A model generated the notes under the pieces. That model was not told the DNA's origin. It saw nothing but the letters and a program-made list of their open reading frames with translations, and made no database searches. From Uliginosibacterium sp036017065 (lineage in GTDB: Bacteria > Pseudomonadota > Gammaproteobacteria > Burkholderiales > Rhodocyclaceae), in contig NZ_JAYXHR010000003.1 of assembly GCF_036017065.1 (NCBI RefSeq), positions 62,001-126,000 on the forward strand: DNA of 64,000 nt, in the 5' to 3' direction. This document shows, piece after piece, positions 45,688 through 54,254 of the stretch (the stretch's first letter is position 1; each line of letters opens with the position of its first letter). A program made the position numbers and the translations under genes.

Positions 45688-48210
45688 TCAGGCGGGGGTG
45701 GCGGCTTCGGCGCGTTCTTCGGGGCGGGCGGGGCGGATCTGGCCGCGTTCCTGCACGAATATGACGTGCTCGTCCGGCTTGTCGCTGTTCACGAAGGAGC
45801 GGAAGCGCTTGCGGGTGTCCGGGTCATTGACGGCGGACTTCCATTCGCACTGGTAGGTGTCGACCACCGCCTGCATCTGCGACTCCAGCTCGGCGCACAG
45901 GCCCAGGCTGTCGTTGATGAGCACACTCTTCAGGTAGTCGAGGCCGCCTTCCAGGTTCTCGCGCCAGGTGCTGGTGCGTTGCAGGCGGTCTGCGGTGCGC
46001 ACGTAGAACATCAGGAAACGGTCGATCAGCTTGAGCAGCTCGACCTTGGTGAGGTCGCTGGCGATCAGCTCGGCGTGGCGCGGCTTCATGCCGCCGTTGC
46101 CGGCGACGTAGAGGTTCCAGCCCTTGTCGGTGGCGATGACGCCGACGTCCTTGCCCTGCGCTTCGGCGCATTCACGGGTGCAGCCGGATACGCCGAACTT
46201 GATCTTGTGCGGCGCGCGCAGGCCCTTGTAGCGGTTCTCCAGTTCGACGGCGAGGCCGACGCTGTCATCCACGCCGTAGCGGCACCAGGTGCTGCCGACG
46301 CAGCTCTTTACGGTGCGCAGCGACTTGCCATAGGCATGGCCGGATTCGAAGCCGGCGGCGATGAGTTCTTCCCAGATGTTGGGTAGTTGCTCCAGGCGGG
46401 CGCCGAACATGTCGACCCGCGCGCCACCGGTGATCTTGGTGTACAGGCCGTACTTCTTGGCCACCTGACCGACGGCGATGAGGCCGTCCGGCGTCACCTC
46501 GCCACCGGGCATGCGCGGCACCACGGAGTAGGTGCCGTCCTTCTGGATGTTGCCGAGGAAGTAGTCGTTGCTGTCCTGCAGGGCAGCGAGGTCCTTCTTC
46601 AGCACGAACTCGTTCCAGCACGACGCGAAGATGCTCGCCGCGGCCGGCTTGCAGATGTCGCAGCCCATGCCTTTGCCATGCGTGTGCAGCAGCGCCTCGA
46701 AGCTCTTGATCTCGCCGACGCGGATCAGGTGGTACAGCTCCTGGCGCGAGTAGGGGAAGTGTTCGCAGATGTGGTTGTTCACCGCCATGCCGCGCTTGGC
46801 CATCTCGGCCTTCATCACCTGCGTGACCAGCGGCACGCAGCCGCCGCAGGTGGCGCCGGCCTTGGTGCAGGACTTCATCTGCGCGATGGTGCAGTTGCCT
46901 TCGCCCACCGCGGCGCAGATCTGGCCCTTGGTGACGTTGTTGCACGAGCAGATCTGCGCGGTGTCGGGCAGCGCATCCACGCCCAGGCCCGGCTTGGCCT
47001 TGCCGTCGCTGGACGGCAGGATCAGGAACTCCGGGTCTTCCGGCAGGGTGATGCCGTTGAGCGCCATCTGCAGCAGCGTGCCGTACTCGTCGGCATTGCC
47101 CACCAGCACCGCGCCCAGCAGTTGCTTGCCGTCCGGGCTGACGACGATCTTCTTGTAGACCTGCTTGCGCTCGTCGATGAACTGGTAGCTGCGGCAATCC
47201 GGCGTGCGGCCGTGCGCGTCGCCGATGCTGGCGACATCCACGCCCATCAGCTTCAGCTTGGTGCTCATGTCGGCGCCGACGAACTGCGCGTCCGTCTCGC
47301 CGGCCAAGTGGCGGGCCGTCACGCGGGCCATGTCGTAGCCGGGCGCGACGAGGCCGAAGGTCTGGTCGTTCCACGCCGCGCATTCGCCGATGGCGTAGAT
47401 GTGCGGGTCGCTGGTGATGCAGTTGCTGTCGATGACGATGCCGCCGCGCGGGCCGGTGGCCAGCGCGCACTGACGGGCCAGTTCGTCACGCGGGCGGATG
47501 CCGGCGGAGAACACGATCATGTCCGTCTCCAGCCAGGTGCCGTCGGCGAACACCATGCGGTGGCGCGCGGTGGCGCCATCGACGATCTCGGTGGTGTTGC
47601 GGTTGGTATGCACCTTGAGGCCCAGGTCCTCGATCTTCGCGCGCAGCACCTTGCCGCCGCCTTCGTCCACCTGAACCGCCATCAGGCGCGGGGCGAACTC
47701 CACCACGTGCGTCTCCAGGCCCAGGTCGCGCAGCGCCTTGGCGCACTCCAGGCCGAGCAGGCCGCCGCCCACCACCACGCCACTCTTGGAGATGGCACCG
47801 GCTGCGGTCATCGCCTCCAGGTCCTCAATGGTGCGGTAGACGAAGCAGTTGTCGCGGTCACGCCCCGGCACCGGCGGCACGAAGGGGTTGGAGCCGCTGG
47901 CGATCACCAGCTTGTCGTAGGCGAGCGTCTCGCCGTCGGCGGTGGTGACGGTGCGGGCGCGGCGGTCGATGGACACCGCGCGGGACTTGAGTTTCAGGTT
48001 GAAGCGGGTGCGCTCGAAGAAGCCGGGCTCGACCAGGGACAGGTCATCGGCAGTCTTGCCGCTGAAGAATGCGGAGAGATGCACCCGGTCGTAGGCCGCG
48101 CGGGGTTCCTCGCAGAGGACAGTGACGTTGGCCCCGGCCAGGGAGGTTTCGGCCAGGCTTTCGAGGAACTTGTGGCCCACCATGCCGTGGCCAACGAGGA
48201 TGATATTCAT
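45688..48210 (-). CDS. nirB: Nitrite reductase (NADH) large subunit
   Basis: Sirohaem/FAD/[4Fe-4S] enzyme reducing nitrite to ammonium in the cytoplasm. 840 residues from MNIILVGHGMVGHKFLESLA. Domains in order: FAD/NAD-binding (residues 1-300; GVVVGGGLLGLECAKALRD is the NAD loop), and a BFD-type [2Fe-2S] domain (CSCNNVTKGQIC and later CTKAGATCGGC). Sulfite/nitrite reductase domains follow, with sirohaem-cluster Cys in KSCVGSTWCRYG and SGCTRECAEAQG. No nitrate transporter or nasA gene is adjacent. An in-frame upstream ATG (48270) precedes no family sequence. Its upstream region leads directly into an accessory island. Confidence 0.96.
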   Translation of the reverse strand: MNIILVGHGMVGHKFLESLAETSLAGANVTVLCEEPRAAYDRVHLSAFFSGKTADDLSLVEPGFFERTRFNLKLKSRAVSIDRRARTVTTADGETLAYDKLVIASGSNPFVPPVPGRDRDNCFVYRTIEDLEAMTAAGAISKSGVVVGGGLLGLECAKALRDLGLETHVVEFAPRLMAVQVDEGGGKVLRAKIEDLGLKVHTNRNTTEIVDGATARHRMVFADGTWLETDMIVFSAGIRPRDELARQCALATGPRGGIVIDSNCITSDPHIYAIGECAAWNDQTFGLVAPGYDMARVTARHLAGETDAQFVGADMSTKLKLMGVDVASIGDAHGRTPDCRSYQFIDERKQVYKKIVVSPDGKQLLGAVLVGNADEYGTLLQMALNGITLPEDPEFLILPSSDGKAKPGLGVDALPDTAQICSCNNVTKGQICAAVGEGNCTIAQMKSCTKAGATCGGCVPLVTQVMKAEMAKRGMAVNNHICEHFPYSRQELYHLIRVGEIKSFEALLHTHGKGMGCDICKPAAASIFASCWNEFVLKKDLAALQDSNDYFLGNIQKDGTYSVVPRMPGGEVTPDGLIAVGQVAKKYGLYTKITGGARVDMFGARLEQLPNIWEELIAAGFESGHAYGKSLRTVKSCVGSTWCRYGVDDSVGLAVELENRYKGLRAPHKIKFGVSGCTRECAEAQGKDVGVIATDKGWNLYVAGNGGMKPRHAELIASDLTKVELLKLIDRFLMFYVRTADRLQRTSTWRENLEGGLDYLKSVLINDSLGLCAELESQMQAVVDTYQCEWKSAVNDPDTRKRFRSFVNSDKPDEHVIFVQERGQIRPARPEERAEAATPA

Positions 48211-48649
48211 GTCTGATCCTGCACAACGCGGGGCCATGGGGCTGTGCAGTGACACTGCGCCTCGGCCCACCCGCGATAACGTCCGTCACCGGACTGGGGT
48301 GAACAAAAATGGGTTGGAACCTCACCTGGGCGCGCACACGCGGTGACACCCGAGTCAGAGTTCCGCCGTCATCAGCGGAGGCTCAAACAGTCCGCAGCAT
48401 CGACACCGCGGACGGAAGTCATATAGCAAGGGGTGTGCCGGATTCGCCAAGTACCCATTCCGCCAGGAGGGGCGCTGGTTTGCGGGCGGTCGGGGCCGCT
48501 TCGGGGCGCTGTTTGCGGGGGAAGGGCGCGCTGTTGTGGTGCGGCGGGAGCCCCATCGCGGGGCGGGGGTGGGGGCTGCGTTGTGTTCGGGTCACCCACG
48601 CCGAGGGCGTCGGTCGGGATGGTGGCCGTGCGGGACACGTTGATCCCAT
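48211..48649. other. nirB upstream region
   Basis: About 440 bases without a supportable gene. On the minus strand two small hairpins lie in the likely nirB leader: GTCCG-GTGA-CGGAC (around 48275) and GCAGTGTCACTGC (around 48250). They do not have the hexanucleotide loops expected for a NasR/ANTAR target. Further upstream the sequence is G-rich and featureless. Confidence 0.5.
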
Positions 48650-49072
48650 GCCACCTCACGCACCGTCATTCCCGCGCGGTCCCTGAGCTCGTCGAAGGGC
48701 GGGAATCCAGTGTCGTTGTCTTGCTTCGTGGTTCTACCGGCTCCCGCCGCAGGGCCTGTGCTCACTCGTTACGCTTGGCCGGGAGTTCGCCCCGGCGGGC
48801 GAGCTACCTTTTGCTGCGCGGCAAAAGGTAGCCCAAAAACGCGCCCCGCTTCCGCCGCCACGCTACGCGTGGTTCCCTGCGCTGCGCGCCATGCCGAGCG
48901 GCTGCGGAACTCGCGCTTTGCGCTCAGACATCCTCGCCGTCGCGCTACGCGCGATTCCTCGTCACGGCTATGCTGCTCGGCGACTACAGAGGGGATGGGG
49001 CCGTGCAGACTTTGGTTGCCGTGCTTCTTCAGAACGTCCGGCGCAACAACTTCCGACTCTTGCACCCTACAT
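48650..49072 (-). repeat. Composite repeat, copy 4 (reverse orientation)
   Basis: Outer end CACCTCACGCACCGTCATTC, with a REP-like CCCTGAGCTCGTCGAAGGG (48681-48699) nested in the loop of a palindrome ATTCCCGC...GCGGGAAT (48668-48675, 48699-48706). Then GGCTCCCGCCGCAGGGCCTG and the 12-bp stem GCTACCTTTTGC / GCAAAAGGTAGC (48803-48814, 48821-48832), loop TGCGCG. Inner flank ends in CTTGCACCCTAC, the complement of the GTAGGGTGCAA end of copy 3. Mirror image of copy 5 across the HNH gene. Confidence 0.88.
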
Positions 49073-50305
49073 GAGCTCGGAAGGCTGGCGCCTGCGAGAA
49101 CCGCGTACCAAGCGCTCAAGGTAAGGGGAGATTTTTTCCATCATGTAGGTGGTGAACTCTGCCGCCATTTCTTGTGAAATGACTCCATCTTTTCGTATTT
49201 CTAGCTGTCGGCACGCGTGGTCTAACCCTTCATCCACGATCCGTTCCCACGCACGCATTCGTCCACGAGCTAGCACGATTGGAATGACGTGCTCGGCCGC
49301 AGCGCGTTGGTTCTCATGGTTGAACCCTTGGCCTGATACCAACAGGGAGAGTTCGTCTTGGCTGATCGAAGTGTTCAAACGGACACCACCAGGGAGGCCA
49401 GCAACCGGGTTGATTGAGTAGACCGCGTTTACGCTTGGTCCGCTGTAGCAGTCGCTAAGGATGACGACATACCTGAAGAAACTGAAGTACTCGACATACG
49501 ACCACAGTCTCTTCGTGGCCGGATCACCATGCAGCGAGACACAGTGAAATACGTTGTCTTTCGGTCGGTCAATGACTAGGTCAGACATGTATGCAAATCC
49601 GTACGGAATCGGCTGATTTTCATCCTGCAGGAAGCTAAGGGCCTTTTCACAATCCTCATGTGGAACTCCGCATTCCGAGGCAAAAGCGTAAGCCGTCTTG
49701 ATGATGGAACGTCCTGCGTCTGGACCACCTAGAGATAGGCTGACATGTAGCGGAGAGTCCATGTACTCGGTTTTCACTTGCAGCTCGCGAATTGCTTTCT
49801 CAAGATCAAACCCAGGGTACTTCCGAGCAACGCCTCGCAATCGGCTGGTCGCCTCAGAAAGTGAGTTGGCGGTAAGACTAATGCGGATGGTCCCAGCCGA
49901 CTCCTCCTCGACATACGACGGTTTTTCCGGCTGAAAAGAGCCATCGGCTAGAAGCCAATATTTCTCTCCCTCTACGGTCTGAACCAGTTGTCGCGGCGGA
50001 GGAGTGCCGGACTCTCTGCTAATTCCTAAGGCAAGTGAGAACCAATTCAATTGTCTGGCGAGCTCCGCATCCCAGCTAGCGCCGTGTTTGCTGTTACAAG
50101 TTCGACATATGAACCCTGTGGTCTTTTTTCGACCACCGATTGAGTTCGGGATGATGTGTTCTTTTGTCCGGTTTTTTCCGGACAGCACGCACTGACATAG
50201 CGCGCAGTACTTTAGGTTTTCCAATCTTGCATCCCTTCTCGTCCTCTCGCACATGCGCAACGCAGCCTGATGTTGGCTCATTGGCAACACTCGTAGCATG
50301 TCCAT
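49067..50305 (-). CDS. HNH endonuclease-domain protein
   Basis: Predicted nuclease of about 412 residues; start ATG 50305 (MDMLRVLPMSQHQAALRMC), with later in-frame ATGs possible. Near the N-terminus is a zinc-stabilised HNH core: YCALC (Cys34, Cys37), KEHIIPNSIGG (residues 48-58; Glu49-His50 give the catalytic His) and ICRTCNSKHG (Cys67, Cys70, Asn71). The remaining 330 residues are a mixed alpha/beta region I do not recognise. Composition is AT-rich. Its stop codon TAG is supplied by the TAGGGTGCAA of repeat copy 4. It is the only gene between inverted copies 4 and 5. It could be a defence nuclease or an element-encoded endonuclease; neither can be decided here. Confidence 0.8.
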   Translation of the reverse strand: MDMLRVLPMSQHQAALRMCERTRRDARLENLKYCALCQCVLSGKNRTKEHIIPNSIGGRKKTTGFICRTCNSKHGASWDAELARQLNWFSLALGISRESGTPPPRQLVQTVEGEKYWLLADGSFQPEKPSYVEEESAGTIRISLTANSLSEATSRLRGVARKYPGFDLEKAIRELQVKTEYMDSPLHVSLSLGGPDAGRSIIKTAYAFASECGVPHEDCEKALSFLQDENQPIPYGFAYMSDLVIDRPKDNVFHCVSLHGDPATKRLWSYVEYFSFFRYVVILSDCYSGPSVNAVYSINPVAGLPGGVRLNTSISQDELSLLVSGQGFNHENQRAAAEHVIPIVLARGRMRAWERIVDEGLDHACRQLEIRKDGVISQEMAAEFTTYMMEKISPYLERLVRGSRRRQPSELM

Positions 50306-50352
50306 TCCCGACACAACCTGTCTATTGTCTGTCCGAGCTGGTGCTTCATGCC

Positions 50353-50756
50353 TAGGATGCAATAGTCGAAGGGCATTGCGCCGGATGTTCCGAAGAAGCA
50401 CGGCAGGCAAAGTTGGTACGGCCCAATCCCCCTCTGCAGCCGCCGAGCAGCACAGCCGTGACGAGGGATCGCGCGTAGCGCGACGGCGAGGACTGCCTGA
50501 GCGCGTAGCGCGAGTTCCGCAGCCGCTCGTCATGGCGCGCAGCGCAGGGGACCACGCGAAGCGTGGCGGCGGAAGCGGGGCGCGTTCTCTGCATACTCTC
50601 TGCCGCGCAGCAGAGAGTATGTCGCCCGCCGGGGCGAACTCCCGGCCAAGCGTAACGGGTGACCACAGGCCCTGCGGCGGGAGCCGGCAGAACGAAAAGT
50701 CAAAGACAACGACACTGGATTCCTGCTTTCGCAGGAATGACGGTGCGTGAGGTTGT
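50353..50756 (+). repeat. Composite repeat, copy 5 (forward orientation)
   Basis: Inner flank TAGGATGCAATAGTCGAAGG leads to GGCATTGCGCCGGATG and GAAGAAGCACGGCA. Then CCTCTGCAGCCGCCGAGCAG, the hairpin array and the 12-bp stem CATACTCTCTGC / GCAGAGAGTATG (50592-50603, 50610-50621), loop CGCGCA. It closes with GGCGGGAGCCGGCAGAAC, GACAACGACACTGG and ATTCCTGC-TTTC-GCAGGAAT. Region 50306-50874 holds nothing else apart from a terminator hairpin. Confidence 0.88.
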
Positions 50757-50825
50757 GCGGGAATGATGGAGCGTGAGGATTGAACGGGTAGGCGGCTGGG
50801 CAGTTGTGCCGCACCTACAATGCAG

Positions 50826-50847
50826 AAGGGCCGCTCGCGCGGCCCTT
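50826..50847. terminator. Hairpin after the glycerophosphodiesterase gene
   Basis: AAGGGCCGC (50826-50834) pairs with GCGGCCCTT (50839-50847), loop TCGC. The T-run is poor. Same sequence family as 45265-45286. Confidence 0.6.
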
Positions 50848-50874
50848 GTCGTTCTTGCTACTGCATGACAGCGC

Positions 50875-52065
50875 TCAGCGCTGACCGCGCAACCACTCCT
50901 TGCGCGCCTTCACCGCCGTATCCGGGAAGTCCGAGAACACGCCGTCGATGCCGAGTTCGTAGAACTGCTTGTACTCCTTCGCCGGGTCGTTGCCGTAGTC
51001 GGCGGGCAGGCGGCGGGCTTCGTTGCGGAAGGTCCAGGTCTGCACGACGAGGCCGAGCTTGTGGGCGCGCTTGATCAGGTCGTTGGCGGGGACCAGCTTG
51101 CGGGCGGCCTCACCCGGCGCGGTGGAACCGGCAATCGGCGTGGTGCCGACGATGTAGCGCTTCCACGGCGAGATGCCATCGGCGTACTGGCGTACTTCAC
51201 GCAGGCCGGCATCCGTCGTCAGGTAGGCGAAGGTGCGCGACAGCAGGCGCGGGTCGCCGGAGGCGGTCCAGTCGTAGGGGCGGTCGTAGGGCGCGGTGAA
51301 GTCCAGCGTGCCGTCGTCCTTCACATCGTTGGCGTCCAGCAACTGGATGAGGCGCACATGGGTCATGCGGTTCAGTTGCTTGAGGTTGCCCTGCTCGAAG
51401 CTCTGGATGAACACCGGGGCGTGGCGGTCGTTCCAGCCGGCTTCGGTCAGCGCGCGCACCAGCGGACGTTCCAGCGCCAGGCCGAGTTGCTGGTGGTAGG
51501 TCGGGTGCTTGGTTTCCGGCGCGATGCCGATGACGCGGCCGGTGTCGCGGCGGGCCTTCTTGGCGAGGTCGATCACTTCCTTGAAGGTCGGGATCCTGAA
51601 CTTGCCGTTGTACTGCTGCGGGCGCTCGGCGAAGGCCTGCACGGCGCGCAGGGTCTTGATCTCCTTCAGCGTGAAGTCGCTGGCGAAGAAGCCTTCCTCG
51701 GGGAAGCCGTCCACCACCATCACGCGGCGGCGGCTGGCGAATTCGGGGCGGTCCTTCACGTCGGTGGTGGCGATGAGGTTGGGCTCGTGGCGGGCGATCA
51801 GGTGGCCGTCTTTCGTGATGACCAGGTCCGGCTCGATGTAGTCCGCACCCTGCTGAATCGCCAGCGCATAGGCCTCCAGCGTGTGTTCCGGCAGGTAGCC
51901 GCTGGCGCCGCGGTGGCCGATGACCAGCGGAATGTCGCGGCCGTGGCCGCCGTGGTGGTGGCGATCGTCGTCGCGGCGGTCGTCGCGGTCGTGGGCGCTG
52001 GCGGGGAAGGCCAGCATGGCGCCCAGCAGGGCGAGGCTCAGCGTGAAACTGCGGCGGGGGAACAT
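50875..52065 (-). CDS. glpQ: Periplasmic glycerophosphodiester phosphodiesterase
   Basis: Hydrolyses deacylated phospholipids to glycerol-3-phosphate and an alcohol. 396 residues with signal peptide MFPRRSFTLSLALLGAMLAF followed by PASA. A striking Asp/Arg/His-rich segment (DRDDRRDDDRHHHGGHGRD) precedes the TIM-barrel. Active-site motifs are VIGHRGASGYLPEHT, GADYIEPDLVITKDGHLIARHEP and the middle block RVIGIAPETKHPTYH. C-terminal VQTWTFRNEARRLP is also typical of GlpQ. Start chosen at 52065 because upstream in-frame sequence lacks a signal. Divergent from the symporter gene across 247 bases. Confidence 0.93.
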   Translation of the reverse strand: MFPRRSFTLSLALLGAMLAFPASAHDRDDRRDDDRHHHGGHGRDIPLVIGHRGASGYLPEHTLEAYALAIQQGADYIEPDLVITKDGHLIARHEPNLIATTDVKDRPEFASRRRVMVVDGFPEEGFFASDFTLKEIKTLRAVQAFAERPQQYNGKFRIPTFKEVIDLAKKARRDTGRVIGIAPETKHPTYHQQLGLALERPLVRALTEAGWNDRHAPVFIQSFEQGNLKQLNRMTHVRLIQLLDANDVKDDGTLDFTAPYDRPYDWTASGDPRLLSRTFAYLTTDAGLREVRQYADGISPWKRYIVGTTPIAGSTAPGEAARKLVPANDLIKRAHKLGLVVQTWTFRNEARRLPADYGNDPAKEYKQFYELGIDGVFSDFPDTAVKARKEWLRGQR

Positions 52066-52312
52066 GGGGTGGGGCTCCTGTGGGGTGACAAGAGCCTGCA
52101 CGGTAGCGGGGGAGTTTGACGGCCGCGTGACGCAGGCGTGCGCGCCGTCATTCACTGCGGAGAGGGGGGCCATCAACGCTGCTCGTGACTGGCATGCACC
52201 ACGGGCCCGGCAACTTGTTGACGTCGCGCAAGCAAGCCATCGACGGCGCGAACCTGTACGGGAAAACCCTGGTCCCTCCCTGTGCCCACATTTCATTCAC
52301 AAGGAGCGTCCC
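52066..52312. other. Divergent promoter region glpQ / symporter
   Basis: 247 bases between two divergent start codons. A strong AAGGAG (52301-52306) serves the symporter. No clear -35/-10 pair was found for either gene. Confidence 0.4.
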
Positions 52313-54100
52313 ATGAGCCTGGACGTCAACGCAGCCGTCGTCATCGCCTACTTCATTTTCATGGTCGGCATCGGCCTGGTGTTCCGCAAACTCGCCAGCA
52401 ACTCGGCGAGCGATTACTTCCGCGGCGGCGGCAAGATGCTGTGGTGGATGGTCGGCGCCTCGGCCTTCATGACGCAGTTCTCCGCCTGGACCTTTACCGG
52501 CGCGGCCGGCAAGGCCTACAGCGATGGTCTCTCCGCCATCGCGGTGTTCATCGGTAACGTCATCGCCTATGCGGCGGCCTGGTGGTACTTCTCCGCCCGC
52601 ATGCGGCAGATCCGCGTCGACACGCCGACCGAGGGCGTGCGCCGCCGCTTCGGCCCCACCAACGAGCAGTTCTTCACCTGGGCCATCCTGCCGCTGTCGG
52701 TGATCAACGCCGGCGTGTGGCTGAACAGCCTGGCGATCTTCGTCAGCTCGGTGTTCAACGTGGACGTCGTGGCCACCATCTGGGTCACCGGCATCATCGT
52801 GCTGCTGATCTCGCTGCTGTCCGGTGCCTGGGGCGTGGTGGCCAGCGACTTCGTGCAGGCGCTGATCGTCGCCGTGCTGTCCATCGCCTGCGCAGGCGTC
52901 GCGCTCTACAACGTGGGCGGCGTCGGCAACATGGTGCAGAACTTCCCCGGCGGCTTCGTGGAAGGTCCGGACATGAGCTTCCCGCTGCTGATCGTCGGCA
53001 CCTTCCTGTTCTTCATCGTCAAGCAGATGCAGAGCATCAACAACCTGCAGGAGTCCTACCGCTTCCTGTGCGCGAAGGATTCGCGCCACGCACGCAAGGG
53101 CGCCATCTTCGCGCTGGTGATGATGCTGGTCGGCGCCTTCATCTGGTTCATTCCGCCGTGGTCGGCTGCCTCGCTGTTGCCGGACGCCACCAGTGCCTAT
53201 CAGGCGACGCTGGGAGCCAAGGCGAGCGACGCGATCTACCTCGTGTTCACCGAGAAGTTCATGCCGCTGGGCACCGTGGGCCTGCTGATGGCCGGCCTGT
53301 TCGCGGCGACGATGAGCTCGATGGATTCGGCGCTCAACCGCAACGCCGGCATCTTCGTGCGCAGCTTCTACAAGCCTATCCTCGCGAAGAACCGCGATGT
53401 GTCGGACAAGACGCTGCTGCAGATCGGTGGCGTGGTGACGGTCGTCAATGGGCTGCTGGTCATCCTGATGGCGCAGTTCTTCCAGTCGCTGAAGGGCTTC
53501 TCGCTGTTCGACCTGATGATGCAGGTGGCGACGCTGCTGCAATCGCCGATCCTGGTGCCGCTGTTCTTCGGCATGTTCATCCGTCGCACGCCGAAGTGGG
53601 CGCCGTGGGCCACCGTGGTGTTCGGCCTGGCGGTGTCGTGGATGCTCGTCACCTGGCTGAAGCCGGCGCTGTTCGCCGACCTGCTGGGCATCACGCTGAG
53701 CAAGCGCGAGACCGGCGACTTCTCGGTGATCATCAACATCGCCGCGCACCTGGTGCTGACCGGTGGCTTCTTCTGCCTCACCACGCTGTTCTACAAGCGT
53801 GAGGAGAGCGCCATCCAGCAGGAGACCGATGCCTTCTTCGCCGACATGGAGCGTCCGGTGGTGACCGACGACAGGCCGACGGCGTCCGACCTGGAGCAAC
53901 GCGCCAAGCTGGGCTGGATCGTGACCGCCGGTGGCGCCGGCATGCTGGCGATGATGCTGATCCCCAACCCGATGTGGGGCCGGCTGCTGTTCGGTGCCTG
54001 TGCGCTGGTGATCCTGGCGATAGGCCTGCTGTTGTGGCGCAGCTCGCGCCACGACCCGGTGGATGACGAGGCCACGCTTCTCGCGCCTGCAGCGCGCTGA
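52313..54100 (+). CDS. Sodium:solute symporter family (SSS) transporter
   Basis: Inner-membrane secondary transporter of the SSS family (LeuT fold), 595 residues with about 13-14 hydrophobic segments. Starts MSLDVNAAVVIAYFIFMVGI. Characteristic parts are ASDYFRGGGKMLWWMVGASA with FMTQFSAWTFTGAAGKAY and the sodium-site region GLFAATMSSMDSALNRNAGI. A hydrophilic insert near the end (YKREESAIQQETDAFFADME) is followed by two last helices. Substrate cannot be inferred; sugars, carboxylates and nucleosides are all possible. Facing glpQ could suggest a link to glycerol or phosphodiester products. Confidence 0.9.
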   Translation: MSLDVNAAVVIAYFIFMVGIGLVFRKLASNSASDYFRGGGKMLWWMVGASAFMTQFSAWTFTGAAGKAYSDGLSAIAVFIGNVIAYAAAWWYFSARMRQIRVDTPTEGVRRRFGPTNEQFFTWAILPLSVINAGVWLNSLAIFVSSVFNVDVVATIWVTGIIVLLISLLSGAWGVVASDFVQALIVAVLSIACAGVALYNVGGVGNMVQNFPGGFVEGPDMSFPLLIVGTFLFFIVKQMQSINNLQESYRFLCAKDSRHARKGAIFALVMMLVGAFIWFIPPWSAASLLPDATSAYQATLGAKASDAIYLVFTEKFMPLGTVGLLMAGLFAATMSSMDSALNRNAGIFVRSFYKPILAKNRDVSDKTLLQIGGVVTVVNGLLVILMAQFFQSLKGFSLFDLMMQVATLLQSPILVPLFFGMFIRRTPKWAPWATVVFGLAVSWMLVTWLKPALFADLLGITLSKRETGDFSVIINIAAHLVLTGGFFCLTTLFYKREESAIQQETDAFFADMERPVVTDDRPTASDLEQRAKLGWIVTAGGAGMLAMMLIPNPMWGRLLFGACALVILAIGLLLWRSSRHDPVDDEATLLAPAAR

Positions 54101-54151
54101 GGCCAGGGACTCCGGGACAGGACCCGGGCTTCGACAACCATCGGTGGAGAC

Positions 54152-54171
54152 GGGGAGCCTGCGGGCTCCCC
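54152..54171 (+). terminator. Symporter terminator
   Basis: GGGGAGCC (54152-54159) and GGCTCCCC (54164-54171) around TGCG, followed by GCTTTCTGT. 51 bases after the symporter stop. Confidence 0.7.
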
Positions 54172-54254
54172 GCTTTCTGTGCGTCGCGTTCTTCTGTTGC
54201 GTCTTTCCTTGCGACCCAGTGCCGCGGCGTTGGTGTTGCGTGCCGGCGCAGGGC

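Noticed and set aside
48230..48300. NasR/ANTAR-type antitermination leader before nirB.
   Set aside because: The two hairpins have loops of one and four bases, not paired hexaloops with the required A and G.
42060..50700. Open frames reading through the composite repeats (e.g. Arg/Ala/Ser-rich frames of 100-200 codons).
   Set aside because: Similar peptides appear from every copy in several frames, a property of the repeat DNA. No start signal or domain supports them.
41959..50756. Integron cassettes with attC sites.
   Set aside because: I could not find GTTRRRY/RYYYAAC core sites at the cargo ends, there is no integrase gene nearby, and cassettes are bounded by inverted rather than direct repeats.
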